64,000 nt of DNA, taken from the NCBI RefSeq assembly GCF_963678635.1, contig NC_087066.1, positions 10,834,517-10,898,516 on the forward strand. The letters are read 5' to 3'. Position numbers and translations under genes: made by a program. This DNA comes from Symsagittifera roscoffensis. Taxonomy: Eukaryota > Xenacoelomorpha > Acoela > Convolutidae. Positions 35,802-47,776 of this stretch are shown one piece after another. The notes beneath the pieces are model-generated. The model saw only the letters and a list, made by a program, of their open reading frames with translations. It did not search any database and was not told the origin of the DNA. Within the stretch, counting starts at the first letter, position 1; each line of letters starts with the position of its first letter.

Positions 35802-36213
35802 TGAAACCTGATCTAAGCTACATTTTATTATTGGATATAAATTAGATATTTTATCACTATAAAATATTTAATATTATCCAATCATGATCCATCTAACTAA
35901 CAACCCATTTATTTGTAAGTGCTGAAATTACTTGTAATTTCAGCACCAGAGAGATTTGAATTTAACTTAGACATTAGTTACCTCTCCAAGAGAACTTCAG
36001 CAATCGTAATAAGCCAGTACACTCTAGAACTATTGAGCCTAGCAGAGACTTGTTAAACACCCTGAGACTAGTAGATATAAGAGTAAGATTAGGATCTGTA
36101 TTAGACTAAGAAGTTGCACGAATCTATCCGGCCGAAAATAAGATAACGTGACGAGCAGACGGTGTACCCTCTCCGAAATTACTCTATGAGTAACAGACAA
36201 AGGATCTAACTCA
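35802..36213 (+). repeat. 5' LTR of copy B
   Basis: Begins TGAAACCTGATC, matching TGGAACCAGATC of copy A, and ends near TAACTCA. It contains the TATAAAA box (35858-35864), the hairpin, AGAAGTTGCACGAATCTATCCGG-type sequence and the GTGACGAGCAGAC block. It is about 30 bp longer than the copy-A LTR, through an insertion near 36040-36065. Confidence 0.75.
35919..35946 (+). promoter_or_regulatory. LTR hairpin of copy B (covarying with copy A)
   Basis: GTGCTGAAATTA pairs with TAATTTCAGCAC around a C-TTG loop with all twelve pairs Watson-Crick. Compared with copy A, both partners change at pair 4 and one partner at pairs 9 and 10 in ways that keep pairing. Confidence 0.65.
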
Positions 36214-36215
36214 TC

Positions 36216-36233
36216 TGGTGCGACCATAAGTCT
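36216..36233 (+). promoter_or_regulatory. Candidate primer-binding site of copy B
   Basis: TGGTGCGACC starts three bases after the LTR end, at the position of TGGTGCAATC in copy A. Primer tRNA not identified. Confidence 0.4.
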
Positions 36234-37142
36234 CGAATAAGACCTTAAAAACAAAATAGCTTAGAATTAACATAATGGATTAGAAATTAGACAAAATATT
36301 TTCAAAATGTTACATGACAACAATTTAATTGGAATGTCTCTACGACTCAATAGATCAGAGCCGCTATTCCGTACAAAACGAGAATTACCCGGTAATGGAA
36401 GAATACCTCGGACATGAGACGACCTAAAACTACATAGAAACTTACCATTAAGTTTCATGGTCGTACGGCAGAAGCCAACACACACTTTTATATTTAGAAT
36501 TTTAATAGCAATGAGTTTAGATTTTCATTTGCAAACATAAAACCCTTGAAGGAAATCTTCAATGATTATTTCAGGCACTAAATCAAATTTGCTATTGTAC
36601 AATAACGATTGATAAAAACTCCTCAAATCGTTTCCCTCAATTCTGCAGTTGATTCAAAAAGATATCTGAAAAATATTTTTTATTGAAATTAAAAATAAAA
36701 ATTAGTAACATGATCATAATTTATTAGTAAACATAAATCATCTCGTCACCTCCAGCTTCATCACCTAAACATAATAGCAATCATAAGTCTACTAAAACCA
36801 TAAAAAACTAAACCTTTTTACCAAATAAACTTAGATTATTTCACAAATGCTTATCCTAAATTTTATCTTTATTTAAATTACATTGTTCAAAACTAAATTA
36901 GATCATCAAGGCTTTCCTTGGATCTTAATTAAATAATTAACTTAATCAAATACATAAGTTTTAAATTTTATACTCTGATCATCAAGGCGTATCCTCGGAT
37001 CCAAAAGAACAAACTTGTTCTCCACCACCCACTTATCAAGTGTCTAACGACCTCAAACGTCGATTCACTATCCAACCCTTTCAAAAGACCCAGGACTAAT
37101 AGAAATTTTTCAACCAATCTAACCATTCCAATTAGGCTAAAC

Positions 37143-37173
37143 AGTGAAGAACTTCGGTTATTCATCCTTCACT
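37143..37173 (+). promoter_or_regulatory. Nested UUCG hairpin in the copy-B leader
   Basis: AGTGAAG and CTTCACT form the outer stem; AAC-TTCG-GTT forms the inner one. Only one base differs from copy A across 31 nt. Confidence 0.5.
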
Positions 37174-37316
37174 TGACCCCTCCTCTTATTTGACCAGGAT
37201 AAATCTTAATCTTACTAAGTTTAAAATAGTATCTAACGAACTACTTGCGTTCTAATTATACCTGAACCTTGTGGATCGATTTACTATTCTCCAACTCTTG
37301 AACAAAATCATTACCC

Positions 37317-37327
37317 CTAGGTAAGAT
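37317..37327 (+). promoter_or_regulatory. Splice-donor consensus in the copy-B leader
   Basis: CTAG/GTAAGA, identical to copy A 10506-10516, lies about 195 nt before the gag ATG. It would serve spliced mRNAs for ORF-S, ORF-P, env or ORF-T. Confidence 0.5.
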
Positions 37328-39085
37328 TAAGTAAGTTAACACCTTCATTTAGACTAGCCACGAGAAAGTAACAATCATTCTCCGGAATCGATATATACTT
37401 TTCTCTCCAACCCTGAATAAAATACCCAATTTGGGCTAACCAAAAATTGTAAGGACTAACAGTCTAGGACAAAAAAATCATTAAAAACACTCTCGCATCC
37501 TTCATCCTAAACCTTATGTCACTGAAAAACCTAGGAAATAAACAAACAATCGTACTACACAATTGTGAAATAAACAATCAAAATACGATCTTGTAATTAC
37601 CCCGCACACACAAACAGTTGAATACATCCGAACAAAACGACAAACATAAAAAGAAAAATTATAAGTAAACAAAGACAGATTACACGAAAAAGGTTTTCAA
37701 AGCGAAGAAACGCAGTTTCCGAATAAGAAGTCAGCAATTTAGACGCACTTTATTAGCTAAAAGACTCAGTAAATGAAAACTATCCAACCAATGGTCAAAT
37801 ATATTTTTCCGATTCAGAAGCCACATCACACTCATCAAAACAAGGAAAAAGACGAATAAAAAAGATATACAAAAATAAACCAGTACATCTATACAATTGG
37901 AATCAACCAATCAGACATATTGAGCATAACGTACTAACAGTCATCAAACGAAAAAATGAGCCATACCCAAAGTGACAAAAGTCCAGACGAAAACTCTGTT
38001 TTCCCTTATATTATCACTACACTTACTGACGATAGAGGATAAACATAGTTTTGCAAAAATTTACTCAGCCCATGTAAAGCAGAATTCCCAGAAACAAAAA
38101 TCAAAAGACAAATTGTAGAAAACTATTTTAAAAAAATATGACACCTATCACAGCAGACACGAATTTACACCATAGAAATCAATACACTAAGAACATTTTA
38201 TGGTAAATATGTTATCCAAACAGACGACATTGATTTACAGAGATTTACGACATTTATTAAAAGTATTCACAGAATACACCAAAAGCATACAATACCAAAA
38301 CTCACAGAGAGCAAATTCAATACTCACTAACGAAGTTTTTGCACTAATATATAGTTATCTATCTATGTTAGAAAGAAAAGAAGCACAAGGTACATACCCG
38401 GCTCAAACGACAAGACATAAAAAAGTAAGAAATGAAATTGCCGCATTCTCAGCATTTAAAAAATATAATCCGTGAAAATTTTACTAGTGATGACGTCTCA
38501 CAAAACGCTAAAAACGACTTGCACAAAATTTTAGCATGGTTTATAATTAATTATTTCACACATAATATCGACTTAATTGCACAAGCAAGAAAAATCTTTA
38601 GACCTCAAAGTACCAATGACAAAACGGTCATTGCAGAACAATCAGATTACGTTTGGGACCCTGAATGGTCTCACCCACTATTCATATATATCCCAGTAGA
38701 CATCTCAAGTCAAACAATAAGTATAATATCTATTCGCAAAGGTTACGTAAAAAAATTTCCACCTACAATAGACGCAACACCTCTAAACTATAATTCATTC
38801 TTACCCGATAGACAAAATAACAGTTTAAATTCAACTGTCATACATCAGGAAAATTTAAATGCAACTAAGAATCTTACACAACAAGATATTCAAACACTAT
38901 CAGATTTTATAAATGAAGAAATATTTCAAACAACAGTAACAACTACACAACAAAGTATTTCACCAATACATCCAAATCTCACAACACCAAGAAATAAAAA
39001 TCCAACACTAGCACAAATAACATTACAATCAACGGTTAAACCCTCGGTTGCTCCAAAAAGTTCACAAATGGACTATCAAACGTAT

Positions 39086-41660
39086 CGACCAATGACAATA
39101 CCGTCAAAAACACAAAAACCATTCACAAGGAACACTTTTGCAGAACACAATTATAATTATGCTCACCAACCAAAAACAAATCAACCTCCCCAAAAAAAAA
39201 ATCACGTATGTTCCCATTATTGGAATCTCCCAAAAACACCAACCAATTCAGTAAACTTTCCAGATAATCCACAACCTACACAGGATTATAGTGAAAATTA
39301 CCCATTTTTTCAACAGAATATAAATAAACAACATACACCATATAACACAAACTATTTATCGTCTGATGACGATGATTATCATCAACCAGATTTTTTTGCA
39401 CCATATACTAAAGAATATCTCACACAAAGACCGCGACAATCTCAAATATCTCAAAATATGAAAATTTACCTACAAATCCAACAGATATACAAAATCCACA
39501 ACAAACGCATATACAAAACCCATTTAACACACAATCTTTTCAACCAATACAACCACAAAACCCAATGTTAATGCATTCTTATCAACCAACCCAAATGCAA
39601 AAAAAATACAGCTTCCTTATTACCTTCAGCAACATGAAATCACAAAAAATCAACTTTCAAATTTTTCACAAATACCAAATGCCGCAGAATCACTACAGAT
39701 GACTATGAATCCATACCTCATAGACCAATGACAGAACGGTCAAAAGCACGAAAAACATTCCCGAGAAATAATTTTGCAGAACACAATTATAATTACGTAA
39801 ACCCATCAAGAACAAATCAACCCCCTCGAAAAAACACGCAGAATCATCTATGTTCTCAATACTGGAATCTTCCAAATACATCAACCAGCTCAGGTCCAAG
39901 AATACCCTCATCCTCCACAGGATCATAGCAAAAATTACCCATTTTTTGAACAAAATGGAAATAAACAACAAACAACCTATCATACAAACTATTTGTCATC
40001 TGATGATGATGATTATTTTCAACCAGATATTTTTGCACCATATACACAAGAATATTGCACACAAAAACCTCGACAACCTCAAACGTTTCAAAATTCAAAG
40101 ATTTACCCACAAAACTAAGCTGATATACAAAGTCACCAACAATTACATATAAGAAACCCAATTAATACACAATCTTATCAACCAACACAAATGCAAAATG
40201 AAATACAACTACCATAATAATAACAACAACATGAAATAACAAAAAATCAAGTGGCGATTTTTTCACAAATACCAAACGCCGCAGAATCACTACAATTGAC
40301 GATAAATCCATACCTAAAGGTTGGATCGTCAATAACATCCAATAAACCATTGATAATATTTACATGCGGAGACTTTGAATATTCCGTCGAAGATTATTTA
40401 AATGCAGTCACAGCAAATTTAATTTTAAATATAGGACCTGAACCAATTAACACACCCCTCCATCAGAATTGGATACATAGACGCACAGCGTTAATACAAA
40501 CAACACTTGATGGCGCAGCTCAAAAATGGTTTTCAGTTCTACCTATACACATAAAATCAGATTGGAAAAGATTCACGCAAGAATTTTCAAAAAGGTTTGA
40601 TTCTGAAAGAAACAAGCAACATCAAAGAGTTCTATATAATGAAATTCGTAGGTTACCAAATGAAACAATTAAACAATTGGCAGTTACGATCGAAACATTA
40701 GTTCGAAAAGAATACTCACTTAACACAAAAGATTACAAAAACACTTAAATGACAGAAATTTTAATGACGAGTCTAACACCTCAGTTAAGAAAAATAGCTA
40801 TAAAAAAGAGAGCATCTCTTCCTTCTTCAATTCAAGAAATAAACAATAAACAACCTATCATACAAACTATTTGTCATCTCATGATGATGATTTTTTTCAA
40901 CCAGATATTTTGCACCATATACACAAGAATATCGCACACAAATACCTCGACAACCTCAAACGTTTCAAAATGCAAAGATTTACCCACAAAACTAAGCCGA
41001 TATACAAAGTCACCAACAATTACATATACAAAACCCAATTAATACACAATCTTATCAATCAGTACAATCACAAAATCCAATTAGTAACACTCCTATCAAC
41101 CAACACAAATGCAAAATGAAATACAACTACCATAATATTTACAACAACATGAAATAACAAAAAATTAACTGACAAACTTTTCACAAATACCAAACGCCGC
41201 AGAATCACTACAAACGACGATAAATCCCTACCTAAATGGTGGATCGTCAATAACATCCAATAAACCATTGATGGTATTTACAGGCACAAATCTTGAATAT
41301 TCCGTCGAAGACTATTTAAATGCAAATTTAATTTTAAATATAGGACCTGAACCAATTAACACACCACTCCATCAGAATTGGATACATAGACGCAAAGCGT
41401 TAATACAAACAACACTTGATGGCGCAGCTCAAAAATGGTTTTTAGTTCTACCTATAGACATAAAATCAGATTGGAAAAGATTCACGCAAGAACTTTCAAA
41501 AAGGTTTGATTCTGAAAGAAACAAACAAAATCAAAGAGTTCTATGTAACGAAATTCGTAGCTTACCAAATGAAACAATCAAATAATTGGCAGTTAGCTTC
41601 GAAACAATAGTTCGAAAAGCATATTCACCTAACACACAAGATTACAAAAACACTTAAATG
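39086..41660 (+). repeat. Tandem triplication inside gag of copy B
   Basis: Segment 39086-39720 is repeated from 39723, and the part from 39958 is repeated again from about 40838, so the Gln/Asn-rich linker and capsid occur two to three times. The junction at about 40838 cuts straight from the post-capsid sequence back into the linker (TCAATTCAAG/AAATAAACAA). The two full capsid copies differ by only a few per cent, while the first, truncated segment is more diverged, so there were two separate events. Confidence 0.8.
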
Positions 41661-41981
41661 ACAGACATTTTAATGATGAGTCTAACAACTCAATTAAGAA
41701 AAATAGCTATAAGAAAGAGAGCATCTCATCCTTCTTCAATTCGAGAACCAGATTTAGATTTTAGAAAACTAGTTGATAAATTAGAACAGGCTGAAATCAC
41801 AATGAAACTAGAAGAAACAGAAAATCACAAACTACAATATGTTAATAGAATCGAAACAAATACTACACATATAAATAACATCCAGGAATCAGATGTAGAA
41901 CTATCTGAAAAAATTACCGCAATTCTAAACATATATGAGAAAGACCCTAATTTCAAAGGAAAACCATCCTTCAAAAAATGG

Positions 41982-42023
41982 TGTAATTATTGCCGAAGAT
42001 ACGGACACAGTACTGCCCAATGT
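41982..42023 (+). other. Gag zinc knuckle of copy B
   Basis: CNYCRRYGHSTAQC fits CX2CX4HX4C exactly and is uninterrupted. It ends the open frame, which stops three codons later. Confidence 0.85.
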
Positions 42024-43070
42024 AGACAAAATTAACAGGATAATCAGAATAAACCACAAAAGTACAGAGAACCGAATAAATCATTCTATCATTACATGAA
42101 AAAAGATCAAAATCTAACAAACAAAAATGTACACAGTAATAATAGCTCTGGAAAACCACTTTTACTCAAGAAACTAATCACCGTATAACTCAAATTATAG
42201 AGGTAGATCTCCAGAACTAAGAAATTCACGAAATTTCTCACAAAATAGATATAGTCGATCAAATAGACAAATTAATCAATATAGAGATAACTATTCACGA
42301 TCGAATTCAAACAGAACAGAGTTTGCATCTGCATCCAGTTCCCATTCAAACTCTAGGAATAGACACTACTCAAACAATAGATCACGGAATTCATCATATA
42401 ATAGAAATAGGAACTAATCTAATAATAGAAATAGAAGCTATTCAAACAATCGAAACCAAAATAGACCCGAACAATAGATCAAGGAATAACTCATACAATA
42501 GATAATATTATCAAAGACCCAATGATAACTACCAAAACAGATCAAGAAAATCGAAATTCAAGCGACAATATTAGACAAAGAAATTATTCCCAATCTCCTC
42601 ATAGAAATAATAACCGTTACCCCGATTCTCATCACAGATATAGAAACAATACGCCAAAGCATCAAAGACAGATTAATTAAGTACAAACAAATGAAGAAAC
42701 AACTTCAGACCCCCCAGGTATCGATAACACAGAAAATACCGAATTAAACCTAAATCACAATAATTGTGAGTCAACAGATAGTGAAAGCGATACAGATAAC
42801 ATCATCCCAGTAAATATGAGCAAAGTTAAAAATGACTACGAAACCATCATATATGAACAACCCTTCAGTTCTCCCATCTATGAAAATCAGTTGGAACTTC
42901 TCTATGATTATTACACTAGACCCATTAGTAATAATACACTAGTTACACAAGAAGTAAATGAAATTAACACTGTAATCAAACCTGATGAAAAAGATGAAGT
43001 ACAATGCTCAACTACAAATCATATTTACCAAAACGTACAAAGAGAACAACCAAGAGAAAAAATTTGAACA

Positions 43071-43560
43071 ATCCCAGTTGTCTTAGAGAGCCCAAGAGAT
43101 AAAGAATTTCAACCACCAGATCTTGAAATAGATTTTGTAATCGACTCAGGAGCAGAATCAATTATCATCAAAATTCCCACTTGGAATGGAATCAAAACAT
43201 TACATCGAAACTTGTCACCTATTAAAACAGCCAGTAAGTTAGCAACAGCACAAGGATCAACATTAGTTAACTATGGAAAATTCCAAAATTTCATTGTCAA
43301 CACACGAACAATGGAACAGAATAAAATCTTGAACAAACCATTTAAACAAATTTTTCACATTACCAACATAAAACACAATATCACTGGTATACCGTTCATA
43401 ACTAAATATCTCCCAACAATAAACAATTCAAATAGTAAAATCCATATAAAAGACAAATATACAAAGATGAAAAACACAGCCCTAACATTTTTTTCAAAGA
43501 CTAAACAAACAAGCCCCACTTTTCTCAATATTTTACCCTATTTATAATCAAGAACGAAAA
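43071..43560 (+). pseudogene. Aspartic protease of copy B
   Basis: DFVIDSGAES carries the DSGA active-site motif (Asp codon at 43143-43145), followed by ASKLATAQGSTLVNYGK and a later ITGIPFI block in place of the usual hydrophobic-Gly flap and C-terminal strands. A TGA at 43066-43068 replaces a Trp codon of copy A just upstream. The enzyme would cut Gag-Pol into mature proteins. Confidence 0.75.
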
Positions 43561-44030
43561 TACCTGAAACCCCTATCAGGAAACGTATATAATTTTTCCA
43601 TAGAACAGGTTCACCACTATGAAAAAAACCAAAACAAACAACAACTTTGTATGTCAGATTTCGAATTCAAGCCCATTCACAAAATTTTTCGATAACAATT
43701 TCATCCATAAAATAAATGAAAAACTCAAATTCCGATATTATTTCATTACACGTATATAACAATTCACCATACCAAATAACATTAATTTTAGGACTCTTAG
43801 GATACTGTGAAACAAATGCTACAACTTCACCTATAAACGAAGTAGCATATCGAGTCAACAACATATTACAAATCTTAGACATTTGTCAGTCAACAATTCT
43901 TGATGAAGAAATATCAATAAATAATAGAATGAGTAACGAAAAAACAAAAACACAGATTATTTCACAAAAGCACTATATTTTAAACCAACGTTTAAAATAA
44001 CGAACTATACAGAAGAACAACAAAAATTCT
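43561..44030 (+). pseudogene. pol: Protease to RT linker of copy B
   Basis: Contains IISLHVYNNSPYQI, GLLGYCETNATTSP and a STILDEE block, all mirrored in copy A 15336-15560. This region is typical of the spacer before the RT fingers in Ty3/gypsy Pol. Confidence 0.5.
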
Positions 44031-45075
44031 TAACAATGTTTTATCTCCAACACTCCCAAATAACGCAAAACGAATTTGACAAATTAGCAAAACAACTACT
44101 GAAAAATTCAACTGTTTATGCAACATCAAAAATTGACGTTGGAAAAGTTAGTTCATCACTACACCTACCTTTAAAACCTGACGCAATTTTCAAAAAACAA
44201 AGAGCAAGTAAAGTACCAATACACCTACACGATGAAGTAACAGATTACTTGATATTTTAGAACAATATGAAATTGTATCACCAGTAAATAAAGAAGATCA
44301 ACCAAAATGTAACACTTTTATTAACCCAGGTAACATCCTAGCTAAAAGAGAATCACTAAAAATAGTTCTAGACGCTAGATATCTCAATTCACTAATTGAC
44401 GAATCTAAACGTAATTGGCCCATCGAACCCATACAAGTAATTTTAACAAAAATTAATGGAAAGTATTTTACAACCGCAGACATGAACAGTGCTTATAACC
44501 AAATGCCTTTAGACGAACAGTCACGACGTCTAACGCAATTCGTAATTGGAAATCAACAATACGAATTAAATCGATTATTCTATGGCATATCCATAGGACC
44601 AGCAGCTTTTTCAGCTTTCATGAGCAAAATTTTTTGACCACGAATACTAAAGAAAAACGCAATCACATATTTAGACGATGTCTTTATGCAATCACAAACT
44701 AAAGACGAAATGTTTACAGTTTTAGAACAATATCATAAAATCCTTCAGAAAAAAAATCTGAAAGCAGCTCCAGATAAATCACATTTCTTTCTAACACGAG
44801 TAAAATTTCTAGGACATAACATCGAACGAAACACTATTACTCCATTAAAATCACGCATTGACGCAATTCAAAAACTTCAACCACCAACAAATAAAAAGAA
44901 AATTCAAAAAATCCTCGGAATGTTAATTTTCTTAAGTAAATACGTTTATAAAATGCAATTATACTTAAGACCTTTTTATAACATCCTTAGACAACAGAGT
45001 AATTTTGAATGGACCACTGAACATCAAACATGATTTGAAGAAATTAAAAAACTCTTAACAGAACAAATATCAAAT
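44031..45075 (+). pseudogene. pol: Reverse transcriptase of copy B
   Basis: RT blocks run in order: KIDVGKVSSSLHLPL, VLDARYLNSLIDESK, catalytic Asp in TADMNSAYNQMPLD (about 44478), a QYELNRLFYGISIGP strand, the YLDD loop (44668-44679) with both catalytic Asp, LGHNIERNTITP and the thumb/connection YLRPFYNILRQ. The main defects are a frameshift near 44255, a TGA at 44634-44636 and a TGA at 45031. The residue pattern is that of Ty3/gypsy rather than Copia or BEL elements. It copies element RNA to cDNA. Confidence 0.82.
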
Positions 45076-46345
45076 ACAATTCCAGACCCAAATCAACCAT
45101 TTTACGCTATGTGCGATGCTTCAAATTTTGGCATCGGCGCAGCATTACTACAATCACATAGTGGAACGAATAAAATGAATCTAATATCAGCAAATTCACG
45201 ACTTTTTACACAAGCCGAATTACGACTCTCCACACTAATGAGAGAGTGTACAGCTATAATTTATACACTTACAGAATATGAATTTCTAATATTTGGATCA
45301 AAACATCCAACAATTGAATTCACAGATCATAAACCAATTATATTTCTTTTCACACAAAAGTCAAACCCAAATCATAGAGTATATAGATTTCAAATAATTC
45401 TAATGAAATTCCCAAACTTACATATAGTTTGGACAGCAGAAAAAACCTTCCATTACCAGACACCTTAAGTAGAAATACACAACCAGAACTACTTACACGA
45501 AAAACTACAGTCGAAATACCAAAAATTATTAAATTCTATCTCGCAAAAGACGAGACATCACCCCGATTAGAATGTTAATACGCAGTAAAAACTGATATAG
45601 ATCAATCACAAATAAATAATTTACAACATTTCCCACTTTACTTAGATTGTCAAAATAATCACTATGAAGTTGATTTATTCGGTACATCAACATTCAAACC
45701 TATTCCACACTCACGATTCCAGACCCAAATCAACCATTCTAAGCAATGTGCGATGCTTCAAATTTTGTCATCGACGCAGCATTTTTACAATCACACAATG
45801 GAACAATTAAAATGAATCTCATATCAGCAAATTCTCGTTTGTTTACACAAGCCGAACTATAACTATCTACCCTCATGAGAGAATGTACAGCCATAATATG
45901 TACACTTACAGAATATGAATTTCCGATACTTGGATCAAAACACCCAACAGTTCTATTTACAGATCACAAACCAATTATATTTCTTTCCACATAAAAATTG
46001 AACCATAGAGTTTATAGATGTCAACTAATTTTAATGAAATTATTAAACCTACATATAGTTTGGACAGCAGGAAAAAACTTTGCATTTTCAGATACATTAA
46101 CTAGAAATACGCCACCTGAACTACTTACACGAAAAACTACAGTTGAAATACCACAAAATATCAAATTTTATCTTGCAAAAGATGAAACATCACCACGTTT
46201 AGAATGTAAATACGCAGTAGAAACCGATATTGATCAATCACAAATAAATTATTTACAACACTTTCCACTTTAGTTAGGTTGTCAAAACAATCACTATGAA
46301 GTTGAATTATTGGGGTCATCCACATTCAAACCATTTTCATATTCA
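45076..46345 (+). pseudogene. pol: RNase H of copy B, tandemly duplicated
   Basis: The first copy (45079-45715) has MCDASNFGIGAALLQ, ECTAIIYTLTEYEF and FTDHKPI, then a TAEKTFHYQTP end and the linker as far as STFKPIP. The second copy starts in mid-sequence at 45716 and repeats the same motifs to 46345, with stops and a changed core (FVIDAAFLQ). The two copies differ by roughly 15 per cent. At several sites the second copy agrees with copy A rather than with the first. RNase H removes the RNA strand during reverse transcription. Confidence 0.75.
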
Positions 46346-46800
46346 CATTGGCTAAAAATAATACTCAACAAAAGAAAATAAAACAACAACCACACAAAAA
46401 CAATCTTTTCCCACTAATTGAAAAGAAAAATTAAATGATAAAAAAATTATCAGGACCACAACCAATCGATTCAAAATACACAATAAACCAAATTTTTGAC
46501 CTTTATGACCCACTTGATACAATCCCTTTGTCAAAATTAGAAATCGAAAACATTTTTCTCCCATCATAAGAAAAAGTATTTTGGTTTTCTACAACCATTA
46601 CAAAAATACCAGAATCTTGACCCTGTTATTAGACAACTCAAATCATGGCACAAATATAAAACAAAAACAGCAAAAGCTGATACCACAATTCTAGGAAATA
46701 AAACACTCCTCCGATATTTTCGAAAATTTAATAATACGACAATAAATAAGAACACAGATTTTTTAGAATATCAGTTACCTGATTCTAAAGTCCCCTGTCT
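46346..46800 (+). pseudogene. pol: RNase H to integrase linker of copy B
   Basis: Blocks DPLDTIPLSKLEIE, VIRQLKSWHKYKTK and FLEYQLPDSKVP match copy A 17390-17690. Broken by stops. Confidence 0.5.
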
Positions 46801-47776
46801 CCCCCTAAGTATGATGTTGATAGCATTCAACATCTCACTTACACAAAAAACAAAAGGACACTCAGGATCAGAAAAGACATTTTCAAATTTTACACAAAAT
46901 GTCTACTTCCCAAATGCCCCAATTTGGATTAAAGTACTATGCAACGATTGCATAATATGTCAATTAAATAAACGCTACCCTAATCAGAAACAATTAGCAC
47001 AAAAACAAGATTTTAAAGGACAAAGTCTTTATTTCAATCATAGAATTTCATTTGACACAAAAGGACCAATTTCACCATCCTCTGAAAGAAATTCTTACAT
47101 TATGGTCATTGTTGATGCATTTACGCACTACGTAGCACTCAACCCAGTACCACACTGTAATGCTTATTATGCATATACAACCTTCTATTAACACTGGATA
47201 GCTAAATTCGGATTACCCGAAATCCTAGTCACAGATAATGGCACAGAATTCATAAATAATGAAATTATCACACTATGCCACTTACACTTAGATAATATTA
47301 AACACCATACACGCACATCTCATGCACCTAGGACAAACGGACTAGTCGAAGGTATGAACCGTTCATTACAAGAATACCTTGGATGTAACATTAATGGAAA
47401 TGATATCCGATACACTGAATGGTCAACAGACGTAAAGATATTCCCTTTATCCTATATTTCACAAATTACGACAACTTTAGGAATGTTATCATACGAAATG
47501 GTTTTTAATCAAAAACCACGAAAACCAATTATGTTCACAGCAAATGCTCACAAAAAGACACAAGGTCATTTTCAACCGAATAAAGATTCAATATGTTATA
47601 ATCTACCATTACATACACATGATGAAGATCACTTTCATCATTCACAAATTCCAAAACTAGCCTCCGGTACACATACCGAATGGATTTTAAATAGAGATAA
47701 AACAAATATAACAGAAAATCTACCAAAAAATAACAAAGAAATTGTTGCAAAGACAAAATATGAAAAGTCAAATTAA
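46801..47776 (+). pseudogene. pol: Integrase of copy B
   Basis: The zinc-binding domain shows H-SGSEKTF and CNDCIIC. The core has Asp 47054-47056 (FDTKGPISPSS), a VIVDAFTHYVAL strand, Asp 47234-47236 (VTDNGTEF) and Glu 47348-47350 (NGLVEGMNRSL), all in one frame. A single TAA at about 47189 lies where copy A has Glu. The frame then runs open to 47776 through LPLHTHDEDHFHH and LASGTHTE. The DDE triad and spacing are as in Ty3/gypsy integrases. Confidence 0.82.

Larger units (their letters stand above)
36234..37515 (+). other. 5' untranslated leader of copy B
   Basis: Non-coding but closely aligned with the leader of copy A. It carries two ATCAAGG hairpins (from about 36901 and 36977), the nested UUCG hairpin (37143-37173), a splice-donor consensus (37317-37327) and CATCCTAAACCTT directly before the gag ATG. 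Confidence 0.6.
37516..43070 (+). pseudogene. gag: gag of copy B (very large, with internal tandem duplications)
   Basis: The ATG at 37516 opens with NLGNKQT, shared with copy A. A one-base deletion soon shifts the frame; the YDLVITPH and KRFSKRRNAVSE blocks follow. The longest open part (38432-39571, 379 codons) holds the DPEWSHPLFIYIP block and a long Gln/Asn/Pro/Tyr-rich region. The capsid region then occurs as one truncated copy (39596-39727) and two near-complete copies (about 40190-40748 and 41105-41640). The unique downstream part has LEQAEITMKLEE and a CX2CX4HX4C knuckle (41982-42023), followed by an Arg/Ser/Asn-rich tail (42180-42700) and an acidic end. Gag forms the particle and binds RNA. 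Confidence 0.75.

Noticed and set aside
39693-40161. Minus-strand frames rich in Val, Leu and Phe within the giant elements
   Set aside because: Mirror images of the A/C-rich coding strand, not genes.
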